A DNA stretch of 64,000 nt from Coriaria nepalensis (GCA_027186245.1 CP114481.1:28241501-28305500), one strand, 5' to 3'; counted from the first letter of the stretch, positions 11,881-25,297 are shown. The notes: a model not told the origin generated them from the letters alone. Translations and numbers: made by a program.

Positions 11881-14800
11881 GAATTGATTTGAAATAAGTT
11901 ATTGACCTGAAATGAGTCATTGAAATGATTTTAAGGTTAAACGAATGCACACTTTTCTTGCATTGATCATTTCCAAGTTGTGCACAAAACTTGTGTTTGT
12001 GGTGCAAAAATAGAATTCGTTCAAATTGATTTGAAATAAGTTATTGACTTGAAATGAGTCATTGAAGTGATTTTAAGGTTAAACGAATGCACACTTTGTT
12101 TACATTGATCATTTGCAAGTCATACACAAAACTTGTGTTTGAATGCAAAAATAGAATTCGTTCGAATTGCTGTGAAATAAGTTATTGACTTGAAATGAGT
12201 CATTGAAATGATTTTAAGTTTAAACCAACGCACACTTTCTTTGCATTGATCATTTGCAAGTCATACACAAAACTTGTGTTTGTAATGCAAAAATAGAATT
12301 CGTTCGAATTGCTTTGAAATAAGTTATTGGCTTGAAATGAGTCACTGAAATGATTTTAAAGTTAAACCAATGCACACTTTCTTTGCATTGACCATTCGCA
12401 AGTTACGCACAAATCTTGTGTTTGTAGTGCGAAAAAAGGATTCGTTCAACTTGCTTTGAAATAAGTTATTGACTTGGAATGAGTCATTGAAATGATTTTA
12501 AGGTTAAAAGAATGCACACTTTTCTTTGCATTGATCATTTGCAAGTCATAGACAAAACTCATGTTTGTAGTGCAAAAATAGAATTTGTTCCAATTGATTT
12601 GAAATAAGTTATTGACTTGAAATGAGTCATTGAAATGATTTTAAGGTTAAACGAATGCACACTTTCTTTCATTGACCATTAGGAAGTTATGCACAAAACT
12701 TGTCTTTGTAGTGTGAAAATAGAATTCGTTAGAATTGATTTGAAATAAGTCATTGATTTGGAATGAGTGATTGAAATGATTTTTAGGTTAAACGAATGCA
12801 CACTTTCCTTTCATTGACCATTTGTAATTTATGCACAAAACTTGTGTTTGTAGTGCGAAAATAGAATTCGTTCGAATTGATTTGAAATAAGTCATTGACT
12901 TTTAATGAGTCATTCAAATGATTTTAAGGTTAAACGAATGCACACTTTCCTTGCATTGACCATTAGGAAGTTATGCACAGAACTTGTGTTTGTAGTGCAA
13001 AAATAGAATTCGTTCGAATTGATTTGAAACAAGTTATTAACTTGAAATGAGTCATTGAAATGATTTTAAGGTCAAACCAACGCACACTTTCCTTCCATTG
13101 ACCATTCGCAAGTTACGCACAAAACTTGTGTGTGTAGTGCGAAAAAAGAATTCGTTCAACTTGCTATGAAATAAGTTATTGACTTCGAATGAGTCATTGA
13201 AATGATTTTAAGGTTAAACGAATCGACACTTTTCTTGCATTGATCATTTCCAAGTTGTGCACAAAACTTGTGTTTGTAGTGCAAAAATAGAATTCGTTCA
13301 AATTGATTTGAAATAAGTTATTGACTTGAAATGAGTCATTGAAATGATTTTAAGGTTAAACCAATGCACACTTTCTTCGCATTGATCATTTGTAAGTCAT
13401 ACACAAAACTTGTGTTTGTACTGCAAAAATAGAATTTGTTCGAATTGCTTTGAAATAAGTTATTGACTTGAAATGAGTCATTCAAATGATTTTAAGCTTA
13501 AACGAATGCACACTTACCTTGCATTGACCATTAGGAAGTTATGCACGAAACTTGTGTTTGTAGTGCAAGAATAGAATTTGTTCGAACTGATTTGAAATAA
13601 GTTATTGACTTGGAATGAGTCATTGAAATGATTTTATGGTTAAACGAACGCACACTTTCCTTGCATTGACCATTTGTAATTTATGCACAAAACTTGTGTT
13701 TGTAGTGCGAAAATAGAATTCATTCGAATTAATTTGAAATAAGTCATTGACTTGAAATGAGTCATTCAAATGATTTTAATGTTAAACTACTGCACATTTT
13801 CCTTGCATTGCTTATTTGCAAGTTTTGAAGAAAACTTGTGTTTGTAGTGTAAAAATAGAATTCGTTCGAATTGCTTTGAGATAAGTTGTTGACTTGAAAT
13901 GACACATTGAAAAGATTTTAAGGTTAAACGAATGCACACTTTCCTTGCGTTGATCATTTGCAAGTTATGCACAAAACTTGTGTTTGTAGTGCAAAACTAG
14001 AATTCGTCCGAATTTGTTTGAGATAAGTTATTGACTTGAGATGAGTCATTGAAAAGATTTTAAGGTTAAACGAATCCACACTTTCTTTGCACTGATCATT
14101 TGCCAGTCATACACAAAACTTGTGTTTGTAGTGCAAAAATAGAATTCGTTCGAATTACTTTGAAATAAGTTATTGACTTGAAATGAGTCATTCAAATGAT
14201 TTTAAGGTTAAACAAATGCACACTTTTCTTGCATTGATCATTTGCAAGTTATGCACAAAACTTATGTTTGTAGTGCAAAAATAGAATTCGTTCGAATTGA
14301 TTTGAAATAAGTTATTGACTTGAAATGAGTCATTGAAACGATTTTAAGGTTAAAAGAATCCACACTTTCCTTGCATTGACCATTAGCAAGTCATACACAA
14401 AACTTGTGTTTGTAGTACAAAAATAAAATTCGTTCGCATGCTTTGAAATAAGTTGTTGACTTGAAATGAGTCATTGAAACGATTTTAAGGTTAAACGAAT
14501 GCACACTTTCCTTGCATTGACCATTAGGAAGTTATGCACAAAACTTGTGTTTGTAGTGCAAAAATAGAATTCATTCCAATTGCTTTTAAATAAGTTATTG
14601 GCTTGAAATGAGTCATGCAAATGATTTTAAGGTTAAACTAATGCACACTTTCCTTGCATTGATCATTTGCAAGTTATGCACAAAACTTGTGTTTGTAGTG
14701 CAAATATAGAATTCGTTCGAATTGCTTTAAAATTAGTTATTCACTTGAAATGAGTCATTGAAACGATTTTAAGGTTAAAAGAATGCACACTTTCCATGCA

Positions 14801-15009
14801 TTGACCATTTGCAAGTCATACACAAAACTTGTGTTTGTAGTACAAAAATAGAATTCGTTCGAATGCTTTGAAATAAGTTGTTGACTTGAAATGAGTCATT
14901 GAAACGATTTTAAGGTTAAACGAATGCACACTTTCCTTGCATTGACCATTAGGAAGTTATACACAGAACTTGTGTTTGTAGTGCAAAAATAGAATTCGTT
15001 CAAATTGAT
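11881..15009 (+). repeat. Diverged mixed satellite units without clear higher-order repeat
   Basis: Units of several types alternate without a regular order that I can follow: TTTGCAAGTCATAC, TTTCCAAGTTGTG, TTCGCAAGTTACG, TTTGTAATTTATG and AGGAAGTTATG. Single-base variation between neighbours looks higher than in the flanking blocks, and several EcoRI sites are altered (GGATTCG near 12436, GAATTTG near 12590). This may be an older, less homogenised stretch. I see nothing but satellite. Confidence 0.65.
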
Positions 15010-17290
15010 TTGAAATAAGTTATTAACTTGAAATGAGTCATTGAAATGATTTTAAGGTTAAACCAATGCACACTTTCGTTGCATTAACCATTCGCAAGTT
15101 ATGCACAAAACTTGTGTTTGTAGTGCGAAAAAGGAATTCGTTCAACTTGCTTTGAAATAAGTTATTCACTTGAAATGACAGATTCAAATGATTTTAAGGT
15201 TAAAGTAATGCACACATTCCTTGCATTGATCATTTGCAAGTTATGCACAAAACTTGAGTTTGTAGTGCAAATATAGAATTCGATCGAATTGCTTTGAGAT
15301 AAGTTATTGACTTGAAATGACACATTGAAAAGATTTTAACGTTAAACGAATGCACACTTTCCTTGCGTTGATAATTTGCAAGTTATGCACAAAACTTGTG
15401 TTTGGACTGAAAAAATAGAATTCGTTCGAATTGCTTTGAGATAAGTTATTGACTTGAAATGAGTCATTGAAACGATTTTAAGGTTAAACGAATGCACACT
15501 TTCCTTGCATTGATCATTTGCAAGTCATACACAAAACTTGTGTTTCTAGTACAAAAATAGAATTCGTTCGAATGCTTTGAAATAAGTTATTGACTTGAAA
15601 TGAGTCATTCAAATGATTTTAAGGTTAAACTAATGCACACTTTTCTTGCATTGATCATTTGCAAGTTATGCACAAAACTTATGTTTGTAGTGCAAAAATA
15701 GAATTCGTTCGAATTGATTTGAAATAAGTTATTGACTTGAAATGAGTTATTGAAATGATTTTAAGGTTAAACAAATGCACACTTTCCTTGCGTTGACCAT
15801 TAGGAAGTTATGCACAAAACTTGTGTTTGTAGTGCAAAAATAGAATTCAGTCCAATTGCTTTGAAATAAGTTATTAACTTGAAATGAGTCATTGAAATGA
15901 TTTTAAGTATAAACCAATGCACACTTTCGTTGCATTAACCATTCGCAAGTTATGCACAAAACTTGCGTTTGTAGTGTGAAAAAAGAATTCGTTCAACTTG
16001 CTTTGAAATAAGTTATTCACTTGAAATGACAGATTCAAATGATTTTAAGGTTACAGTAATGCACACATTCCTTGCATTGATCATTTGCAAGTTATGCACA
16101 AAACTTGAGTCTGTAGTGCAAATATAAAATTCGTTCGAATTGCTTTGAGATAAGTTATTGACTTGAAATGACACTTTGAAAATATTTTAACGTTAAAGGA
16201 ATGCACACTTTCCTTGCGTTGATAATTTGCAAGTTATGCACAAAACTTGTGTTTGTACTGCAAAAATAGAATTCGTTCGAATTACTTTGAGATCAGTTAT
16301 TGACTTGAAATGAGTCATTGAAACGATTTTAAGGTTAAACGAATGCACACTTTCCTTGCATTTATCATTTGCAAGTCATACACAAAACTTGTGTTTCTAG
16401 TACAAAAATAGAATTCGTTCGAATGCTTTGAAATAAGTTATTGACTTGAAATGAGTCATTCAAATGATTTTAAGGTTAAACTAATGCACACTTTTCTTGC
16501 ATTGATCATTTGCAAGTTATGCACAAAACTTATGTTTGTAGTGCAAAAATAGAATTCGTTCAAATTGATTTGAAATAAGTTATTGACTTGAAATGAGTCA
16601 TTGAAATGATTTTAAGGTTAAACAAATGCACACTTTCCTTGCATTGACCATTAGGAAGTTATGCACAAAACTTGTGTTTGTAGTGCAAAAATAGAATTCA
16701 TTCCAATTGCTTTGAAATAAGTTATTAACTTGAAATGAGTCATTGAAATGATTTTAAGGTTAAACCAATGCACACTTTCGTTGCATTAACCATTCGCAAG
16801 TTATGCACAAAACTTGCGTTTGTAGTGTGAAAAAAGAATTCGTTCAACTTGCTTTGAAATAAGTTATTCACTTGAAATGACAGATTCAAATGATTTTAAG
16901 GTTACAGTAATGCACACATTCCTTGCATTGATCATTTGCAAGTTATGCACAAAACTTGAGTCTGTAGTGCAAATATAAAATTCGTTCGAATTGCTTTGAG
17001 ATAAGTTATTGACTTGAAATGACACTTTGAAAATATTTTAACGTTAAAGGAATGCACACTTTCCTTGCGTTGATAATTTGCAAGTTATGCACAAAACTTG
17101 TGTTTGTACTGCAAAAATAGAATTCGTTCGAATTACTTTGAGATCAGTTATTGACTTGAAATGAGTCATTGAAACGATTTTAAGGTTAAACGAATGCACA
17201 CTTTCCTTGCATTGACCATTTGCAAGTCATACACAAAACTTGTGTTTGTAGTACAAAAATAGAATTCGTTCGAATGCTTTGAAATAAGTT
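15010..17290 (+). repeat. Six-unit higher-order repeat, 851 bp, about 2.7 copies
   Basis: Distinctive markers recur every 851 bp (6 x 142 minus 1). TTAAAGTAAT at 15200 corresponds to TTACAGTAAT at 16051 and 16902. AACCATTCGCAAG, CATTCACTTGAAATGACAG, TTGCGTTGATAATTTG and GTGTTTCTAGTACAAAAATAG keep the same spacing. Approximate copies are 15010-15860, 15861-16711 and a partial 16712-17290. The second and third copies share ACAGTAAT and GACACTTTGAAAATATT and are closer to each other than to the first. The third fades after about 17180. Confidence 0.8.
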
Positions 17291-17337
17291 GTCGACTTGA
17301 AATCAGTCGTTGAAATGATTTTAAGGTTAAAAGAATG

Positions 17338-19160
17338 CACACTTTCCTTGCATTGACCATTAGGAAGTTATGCACAGAACTTGTGTTTGTAGTGCAAAAA
17401 TAGAATTCATTCGAATTGATTTGAAACAAGTTATTAACTTGAAATGAGTCATTGAAATGATTTAAGGTTAAACAAATGCACACTTTCCTTCCATTGACCA
17501 TTTGTAATTTATGCACAAAATTTGTGTTTGTAGTGCGAAAATAGAATTCGTTCGAATTGATTTGAAACAAGTTATTAGCTTGAAATGAGTCATTGAAATG
17601 ATTTTAAGGTTAAACCAATGCACACTTTCCCTGCATTAACCATTCGCAAGTTATGCACAAAACTTGTGTTTGTAGTGCGAAAAAAGAATTCGTTCAACTT
17701 GCTTTGAAATAAGTTATTGACTTGAAATGAGTCATTGAAATGATTTTAAGGTTAAACGAATGCACACTTTCCTTCCATTGACCATTTGTATTTTATGCAC
17801 AAAACTTGTGTTTGTAGTGCGAAAATAGAATTCGTTCGAATTGATTTGAAATAAGTCATTGACTTTTGATGAGTTATTGAAATGATTTTAAGGCTAAACG
17901 AATGCACACTTTCCTTGCATTGACCATTAGGAAGTTATGGACAAAACTTATGTTTGTAGTGCAAAAATAGAATTCGTTCGAATCGATTTGAAATGTGTTA
18001 TTAAATTGAAATGAGTCATTGAAATGATTTTAAGGTTAAACCAATGCACACTTTCCTTGCATTGACCATTTGTATTTTATGCACAAAACTTGTGTTTGTA
18101 GTGTGCAAATAGAATTCGTTCGAATTGATTTGAAATAAGTCATTGACTTTTAATTAGTCATTCAAATGATTTTAAGGTTAAACGAATGCACACTTTCCTT
18201 GCGTTGATCATTTGCAAGTTATGCACAAAACTTGTGTTTGTAGTGCGAAAATAGAATTCGTTCGAATTGCTTTGAGATAAGTTATTGACTTGAAATGACA
18301 CATTAAAAAGATTTTAAGGTTAAACGAATGCACACTTTTCTTGCATTGATCATTTCCAAGTTGTACACAAAACTTGTGTTTGTAGTGCAAGTATAGAATT
18401 CGTTCAAATTGATTTGAAATAAGTTATTGACTTGAAATGAGTCATTGAAATGATTTTAAGGTTAAACGAATGCACACTTTCTTTGCATTGACCATTAGGA
18501 AGTTATTCACAAAACTTGTGTTTGTAGTGCAAAAATATAATTCATTCGAATTGCTTCGAAATAAGTCATTGACTTGAAATGAGTCATTCAAATGATTTTA
18601 AGGCTAAACTAATGAACACTTTCCTTGCATTGATCATTTGCAAGTTATGCAGAAAACTTGTGTTTGTAGTGCAAAAATAGAATTCGTTCGAATTGCATTG
18701 AAATAAGTTATTGACTTTAAATGAGTCATGGAAATGATTTTAAGGATAAACGAATGCACACTTTCCTTGCATTCATCATTTGTAAGTTATGCACAAAACT
18801 TGTGTTTGTAGTGCAAAAATAGAATTCGTTCGAATTGCTTTGAGATAAGTTATTGACTTGAAATGACAAATTAAAAAGATTTTAAGGTTAAACGAATGCA
18901 CACTTTCGTTGCGTTGATCATTTGCAAGTTATGCACAAAACTTTTGTTTGTAGTGCAAAAATAGAATTAGTTTGAATTGCTTTGAGATAAGTTATTGACT
19001 TGAAATGACTCATTGAAAAGATTTTAAGGTTAAACGAATGCACACTTTTCTTGCATTGATCATTTCCCAGTTGTGCACAAAACTTGTGTTTGTAGTGCAA
19101 AAATAGCATTCGTTCAAATTGATTTGAAATAAGTTATTGACTTTAAGGGTGAAGGAATGC
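17338..19160 (+). repeat. 1822-bp segment, copy 1 of a tandem duplication
   Basis: The segment of about 13 units starts in a unit with CATTAGGAAGTTATGCACAG and ends in a truncated unit (next entries). Every marker I checked is found again 1822 bases on: GATTTAAGGTT with one T missing, GCAGAAAACTTG, AAGTATAG, and GAATTAGTTTG. 1822 equals 13 x 142 minus 24, accounted for by the 23-base deletion in the truncated unit and the one-base deletion near 17459. The longest open frame in the window (134 codons, reverse strand, 17166-17570) crosses its start and is a chance result. Confidence 0.9.
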
Positions 19161-19162
19161 AC
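19131..19162 (+). other. Truncated monomer (23-bp deletion) at the junction of the 1822-bp copies
   Basis: TTATTGACTTTAAGGGTGAAGG replaces the full form seen at 32290-32340, in which AATGAGTCATTGAAATG and neighbouring bases lie between GACTTTA and AAGGATGAAGG. The deletion removes the ATGAGTCAT palindrome. The same truncated unit is repeated at about 20953-20984, exactly 1822 bases further, so the deletion preceded the duplication and lies at its breakpoint. Confidence 0.85.
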
Positions 19163-20982
19163 ACTTTCCTTGCATTGACCATTAGGAAGTTATGCACAGA
19201 ACTTGTGTTTGTAGTGCAAAAATAGAATTCATTCGAATTGATTTGAAACAAGTTATTAACTTGAAATGAGTCATTGAAATGATTTAAGGTTAAACAAATG
19301 CACACTTTCCTTCCATTGACCATTTGTAATTTATGCACAAAATTTGTGTTTGTAGTGCGAAAATAGAATTCGTTCGAATTGATTTGAAACAAGTTATTAA
19401 CTTGAAATGAGTCATTGAAATGATTTTAAGGTTAAACCAATGCACACTTTCCCTGCATTAACCATTCGCAAGTTATGCACAAAACTTGTGTTTGTAGTGC
19501 GAAAAAAGAATTCGTTCAACTTGCTTTGAAATAAGTTATTGACTTGAAATGAGTCATTGAAATGATTTTAAGGTTAAACGAATGCACACTTTCCTTCCAT
19601 TGACCATTTGTATTTTATGCACAAAACTTGTGTTTGTAGTGCGAAAATAGAATTCGTTCGAATTGATTTGAAATAAGTCATTGACTTTTGATGAGTTATT
19701 GAAATGATTTTAAGGCTAAACGAATGCACACTTTCCTTGCATTGACCATTAGGAAGTTATGGACAAAACTTATGTTTGTAGTGCAAAAATAGAATTCGTT
19801 CGAATCGATTTGAAATGTGTTATTAAATTGAAATGAGTCATTGAAATGATTTTAAGGTTAAACCAATGCACACTTTCCTTGCATTGACCATTTGTATTTT
19901 ATGCACAAAACTTGTGTTTGTAGTGTGCAAATAGAATTCGTTCGAATTGATTTGAAATAAGTCATTGACTTTTAATTAGTCATTCAAATGATTTTAAGGT
20001 TAAACGAATGCACACTTTCCTTGCGTTGATCATTTGCAAGTTATGCACAAAACTTGTGTTTGTAGTGCGAAAATAGAATTCGTTCGAATTGCTTTGAGAT
20101 AAGTTATTGACTTGAAATGACACATTAAAAAGATTTTAAGGTTAAACGAATGCACACTTTTCTTGCATTGATCATTTCCAAGTTGTACACAAAACTTGTG
20201 TTTGTAGTGCAAGTATAGAATTCGTTCAAATTGATTTGAAATAAGTTATTGACTTGAAATGAGTCATTGAAATGATTTTAAGGTTAAACGAATGCACACT
20301 TTCTTTGCATTGACCATTAGGAAGTTATTCACAAAACTTGTGTTTGTAGTGCAAAAATATAATTCATTCGAATTGCTTCGAAATAAGTCATTGACTTGAA
20401 ATGAGTCATGGAAATGATTTTAAGGCTAAACTAATGAACACTTTCCTTGCATTGATCATTTGCAAGTTATGCAGAAAACTTGTGTTTGTAGTGCAAAAAT
20501 AGAATTCGTTCGAATTGCATTGAAATAAGTTATTGACTTTAAATGAGTCATGGAAATGATTTTAAGGATAAACGAATGCACACTTTCCTTGCATTGATCA
20601 TTTGCAAGTTATGCACAAAACTTGTGTTTGTAGTGCAAAAATAGAATTCGTTCGAATTGCTTTGAGATAAGTTATTGACTTGAAATGACAAATTAAAAAG
20701 ATTTTAAGGTTAAACGAATGCACACTTTCGTTGCGTTGATCATTTGCAAGTTATGCACAAAACTTTTGTTTGTAGTGCAAAAATAGAATTAGTTTGAATT
20801 GCTTTGAGATAAGTTATTGACTTGAAATGACTCATTGAAAAGATTTTAAGGTTAAACGAATGCACACTTTTCTTGCATTGATCATTTCCCAGTTGTGCAC
20901 AAAACTTGTGTTTGTAGTGCAAAAATAGCATTCGTTCAAATTGATTTGAAATAAGTTATTGACTTTAAGGGTGAAGGAATGC
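19161..20982 (+). repeat. 1822-bp segment, copy 2 of a tandem duplication
   Basis: This copy is nearly base-for-base identical to the preceding 1822 bp. Differences noticed are few: ATTAGCTTG against ATTAACTTG near 17577/19399, GTCATTCAAATG against GTCATGGAAATG near 18590/20407, and TTCATCATTTGTAAG against TTGATCATTTGCAAG near 18773/20595. Such closeness implies recent duplication or conversion. After 20982 the sequence departs (TTGCATGGACCATTTGG). Confidence 0.9.
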
Positions 20983-20984
20983 AC
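20953..20984 (+). other. Truncated monomer, second occurrence at the end of copy 2
   Basis: It has the same 23-base deletion as at 19131-19162. Downstream it continues as CTTTTCTTGCATGGACC, whereas the first occurrence continues as CTTTCCTTGCATTGACC, which is the start of the duplicated segment. The original, pre-duplication flank is therefore probably the one seen here; the exchange point falls within about ten bases of GGAATGCACACTTT. Confidence 0.85.
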
Positions 20985-21890
20985 ACTTTTCTTGCATGGA
21001 CCATTTGGAATTTCTGCACAAAACTTGTGTTTGTAGTGCGAAAATTGAATTCATTCAACTTGCATCGAAATAAGTTATTGACTTGAAATGACTCATTCAA
21101 ATGATTTTAAGGTTAAACTAATGCACATTTTCCTTGCATTGATCATTTGGAATTTATGCACAAAACTTGTGTTTGTAGTACGAAAATAGAATTCATTCAA
21201 CTTGCTTCGAAATAAGTTATTGACTTGGAATGACTCATTCAAATGATTTTAAGGTTACACTAATGCATACTTTCCTTGCATTGATCGTTTGTAATTTATG
21301 CACAAAACTTGTGTTTGTAGTGCGAAAATAGAATTCGTTCGAATTGATTTGAAATAAGTCATTGACTTGAAATGGGTCATTCAAATGATTTTAAGGTTAA
21401 ACTAATGAACACTTTCCTAGCATTGATCATTTGCAAGTTATGCACAAAACTTGTGTTTGTAGTGCAAAAATAGAATTCGTTCGAATTGCTTTGAAATAAG
21501 TTATTGACTTGAAATGACACATTAAATAGATTTTAAGGTTAAACGAATGCACACTTTCCTTGCGTTGATGATTTGCAAGTTATGCACAAAACTTTTGTTT
21601 GTAGTGCAAAAATAGAATTAGTTTGAATTGCTTTGAGATAAGTTATTGATTTGAAATGACACATTGAAAAGATTTTAAGGTTAAACAAATGCACACTTTT
21701 CTTGCATTGATCATTTCCAAGTTGTGCACAAAACTTGTGTTTGTAGTGCAAAAATAGCATTCGTTCAAATTGATTTGAAATAAGTGATTGACTTTAAATG
21801 AGTAATTGAAATGATTTTAAGGATGAAGGAATGCACACTTTCCTTGCATTGATCATTTCTAGGTTGTACACAAAACTTGTGTTTGTAGTG
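20983..21890 (+). repeat. Mixed satellite units with GGAATTTCTGCAC and CCTAGCATTG variants
   Basis: Units marked by CATTTGGAATTTATGCAC, TTCATTCAACTTGCTTCG and TTTCCTAGCATTGATC occur here and recur in the same order near 31200-31950 and 40270-40600. This indicates a block shared over 10-20 kb. Only satellite is seen. Confidence 0.65.
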
Positions 21891-23736
21891 CAGGTATAGA
21901 ATTCATTCAAATTGATTTGAAATAAGTTATTCACTTGAAATGAGTCATTGAAATGATTTTAAGGTTAAACAAATGCACACTTTCTTTGCACTGATCAGTT
22001 GCAAGTAATGCACAAAACTTGTGTTTGTAGTGCAAAAATAGAATTCGTTCAACTTGCTTTGAAATAAATTGTTGACTTGAAATGACTCAAAGAAATGATT
22101 TTAATGTTAAACGAATGAACACTTTCCTTGCATTGATCAGTTGCAAGTTATGCACAAAACTTGTGTTTGTAGTGCAAAAATAGAATTCGTTCGAATTGCT
22201 TTGAAATAAGTTATTGACTTTAAATGAGTCATGGAAATGATTTTAAGGATAAACGAATGCACACTTTCCTTGCATTGATCATTTGCAAGTTATGCACAAA
22301 ACTTGTGTTTGTAGTGCAAAAATAGAATTCTTTCGAATTGCTTTGAGATAAGTTATTGATTTGAAATGACACATTGAAAAGAATTTATGGTTAAACGAAT
22401 GCACACTTTTCTTGCATTGATTATTTCCAAGTTGTGCACAAAACTTGTGTTTGTAGTGCAAAAATAGAATTCGTTCGAATTGCTTTGAGATAAGTTATTG
22501 ACTTGAAATGACACATTAAATAGATTTTAAGGTTAAACTAATGCACACTTTCCTTGCATTGATCATTTGCAAGTTATGCAGAAAACTTGTGTTTGTAGTG
22601 CAAAAATAGAATTCGTTCGAATTGCTTTGAGATAAGTTATTGATTTGAAATGACACATTGAAAAGATTTTAAGGTTAAACGAATGCACACTCTTCTTGCA
22701 TTGATTATTTCCAAGTTGTGCACAAAACTTGTGTTTGTAGTGCAAAAATAGAATTCATTCGAATTGGTTTGAAATAAATTATTGACTTGCAATGAGTCAT
22801 TCAAATGATTTTAAGGTTAACTTAATGCACACTTTCCTTGCATTGATCATTTGCAAGTTATGCACAAAACTTGTGTTTGTAGTGCAAAAATAGAATTCGT
22901 TCGAATTGATTTGAAATAAGTTATTGACTTGAAATGAGTCATTGAAATGATTTTAAGGTTAAACGAATGCACACTTTCTTTGCATTGACCATTAGGAAGT
23001 TATGCACAAAACTTGTGTTTGTAGTGCAAAAATAGAATTCATTCGAATTGCTTCGAAATAAGTTATTGACTTGAAATGAGTCATTCAAGTGATTTTAAGG
23101 TTAAACTAATGCACACTTTCCTTGCATTTATCATTTGCAAGTTATGCAGAAAACTTGTGTTTGTAGTGCAAAAATAGAATTCGTTTGAATTGCTTTGAAA
23201 TAAGTTATTGACTTTAAATGAGTCATGGAAATGATTTTAAGGTTAAACGAATGCACACTTATTTTGCATTGACCATTAGGAAGTTATGCACAAAACTTGT
23301 GTTTGTAGTGCAAAAATAGAATTCATTTGAATTGCTTCGAAATAAGTTATTGACTTGTAATGAGTCATTCAAATGATTTTAAGGTTAAACTAATGCACAC
23401 TTTCCTTGCATTGATCATTTGCAAGTTATGCAGAAAACTTGTGTTTGTAGTACAAAAATAGAATTCGTTCGAATTGCTTTGAAATAAGTTATTGACTTTA
23501 AATGAGTATTGGAAATGATTTTAAAGATAAATGAACTCACATTTTCCTTGCGTTGATCATTTGCAAGTTATGCACAAAACTTGTGTTTGTTGTGCAAAAA
23601 ACGAAGTCGTTCGAATTGCTTTGAGATAAGTTATTGACTTGAAATGAATCATTGAAAAGATTTTAAGGTTAAACAAATGCACACTTTTCTTGCATTGATC
23701 ATTTCTAGGTTGTACACAAAACTTGTGTTTGTAGTG
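21891..23736 (+). repeat. Higher-order repeat family H, 13-unit form (1846 bp)
   Basis: I use the rare variant GTGCAGGTATAG as the boundary marker. From it, the unit order is: CAGTTGCAAGTAATGCAC, TGACTCAAAGAAATG, GTCATGGAAATG with AAGGATAAACG, TTTGAGATAAG with ATTTCCAAGTTGTG, GGTTAACTTAATG, AGGAAG with TTCATTCG, GCAGAAAAC, and AAAGATAAATGAAC. Compared with the 11-unit form that follows, this copy has an extra dimer; for example the TTGATTATTTCCAAG unit appears twice, 284 bp apart. Confidence 0.8.
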
Positions 23737-25297
23737 CAGGTATAGAATTCGTTCAAATTGATTTGAAATAAGTTATTGACTTGAAATGAGTCATTGAAAT
23801 GATTTTAAGGTTAAACAAATGCACACTTTCTTTGCACTGATCAGTTGCAAGTAATGCACAAAACTTGTGCTTGTAGTGCAAAAATAGAATTCGTTCAACT
23901 TGCTTTGAAATAAATTGTTGACTTGAAATGACTCAAAGAAATGATTTTAATGTTAAACAAATGCACACTTTCCTTGCATTGATCAGTTGCAAGTTATGCA
24001 CAAAACTTGTGTTTGTAGTGCAAAAATAGAATTCGTTCGAATTGCTTTGAAATAAGTTATTGACTTTAAATGAGTCATGGAAATGATTTTAAGGATAAAC
24101 GAATGGACACTTTCCTTGCACTGATCATTTGCAAGTTATGCACAAAACTTGTGTTTGTAGTGCAAAAATAGAATTCGTTCGAATTGCTTTGAGATAAGTT
24201 ATTGATTTGAAATGACACATTGAAAAGATTTTATGGTTAAACGAATGCACACTTTTCTTGCATTGATTATTTCCAAGTTGTGCACAAAACTTGTGTTTGT
24301 AGTGCAAAAATAGAATTCATTCGAATTGCTTTGAAATAAATTATTGACTTGCAATGAGTCATTCAAATGATTTTAAGGTTAACTTGATGCACACTTTCCT
24401 TGCATTGATCATTTGCAAGTTATGCACAAAACTTGTGTTTGTAGTGCAAAAATAGAATTCGTTCGAATTGATTTGAAATAAGTTATTGTCTTGAAATGAG
24501 TCATTGAAATGATTTTAAGGTTAAACGAATGCACACTTTCTTTGCATTGACCATTAGGAAGTTATGCACAAAACTTGTGTTTGTAGTGCAAAAATTGAAT
24601 TCATTCGAATTGCTTCGAAATAAGTTATTGACTTGAAATGAGTCATTCAAATGATTTTAAGGTTAAACTAATGCACACTTTCCTTGCATTGATCATTTGC
24701 AAGTTATGCAGAAAACTTGTGTTTGTAGTGCAAAAATAGAATTCGTTCGAATTGCTTTGAAATAAGTTATTGACTTTAAATGAGTCATGGAAATGATTTT
24801 AAGGTTAAACGAATGCACACTTTCTTTGCATTGACCATTAGGAAGTTATGCACAAAACTTGTGTTTGTAGTGCAAAAGTAGAATTCATTCGAATTGCTTC
24901 GAAATAAGTTATTGACTTGAATGAGTCATTCAAATGATTTTAAGGTTAAACTAATGCACACTTTCCTTGCATTGATCATTTGCAAGTTATGCAGAAAACT
25001 TGTGTTTGTAGTGCAAAAATAGAATTCGTTCGAATTGCTTTGAAATAAGTTATTGACTTTAAATGAGTCTTGGAAATGATTTTAAAGATAAACGAACGCA
25101 CATTTTTCTTGCATTGATCATTTGCAAGTTATGCACAAAACTTGTGTTTGTTGTGCAAAAAAAGAATTCGTTCGAATTGCTTTGAGATAAGTTATTGACT
25201 TGAAATGACTCATTGAAAAGATTTTAAGGTTAAACGAATACACACTTTTCTTGCATTGATCATTTCTAGGTTGTACACAAAACTTGTGTTTGTAGTG
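23737..25297 (+). repeat. Higher-order repeat family H, 11-unit form (1561 bp)
   Basis: It runs from one CAGGTAT marker to the next. The order of unit variants follows the preceding copy, with a second AGGAAG/TTCATTCG plus GCAGAAAAC dimer retained. GGTTAACTTGATG at 24381 replaces GGTTAACTTAATG at 22819, 1562 bp upstream. One unit near 24920 lacks one A (GACTTGAATGAG). Confidence 0.8.

Noticed and set aside
17166..17570. Longest open reading frame in the window (134 codons, reverse strand)
   Set aside because: It is made only of satellite sequence. The 142-bp unit shifts the frame by one each period, and the frame survives by chance loss of stops. No domain, codon bias or start context is visible.
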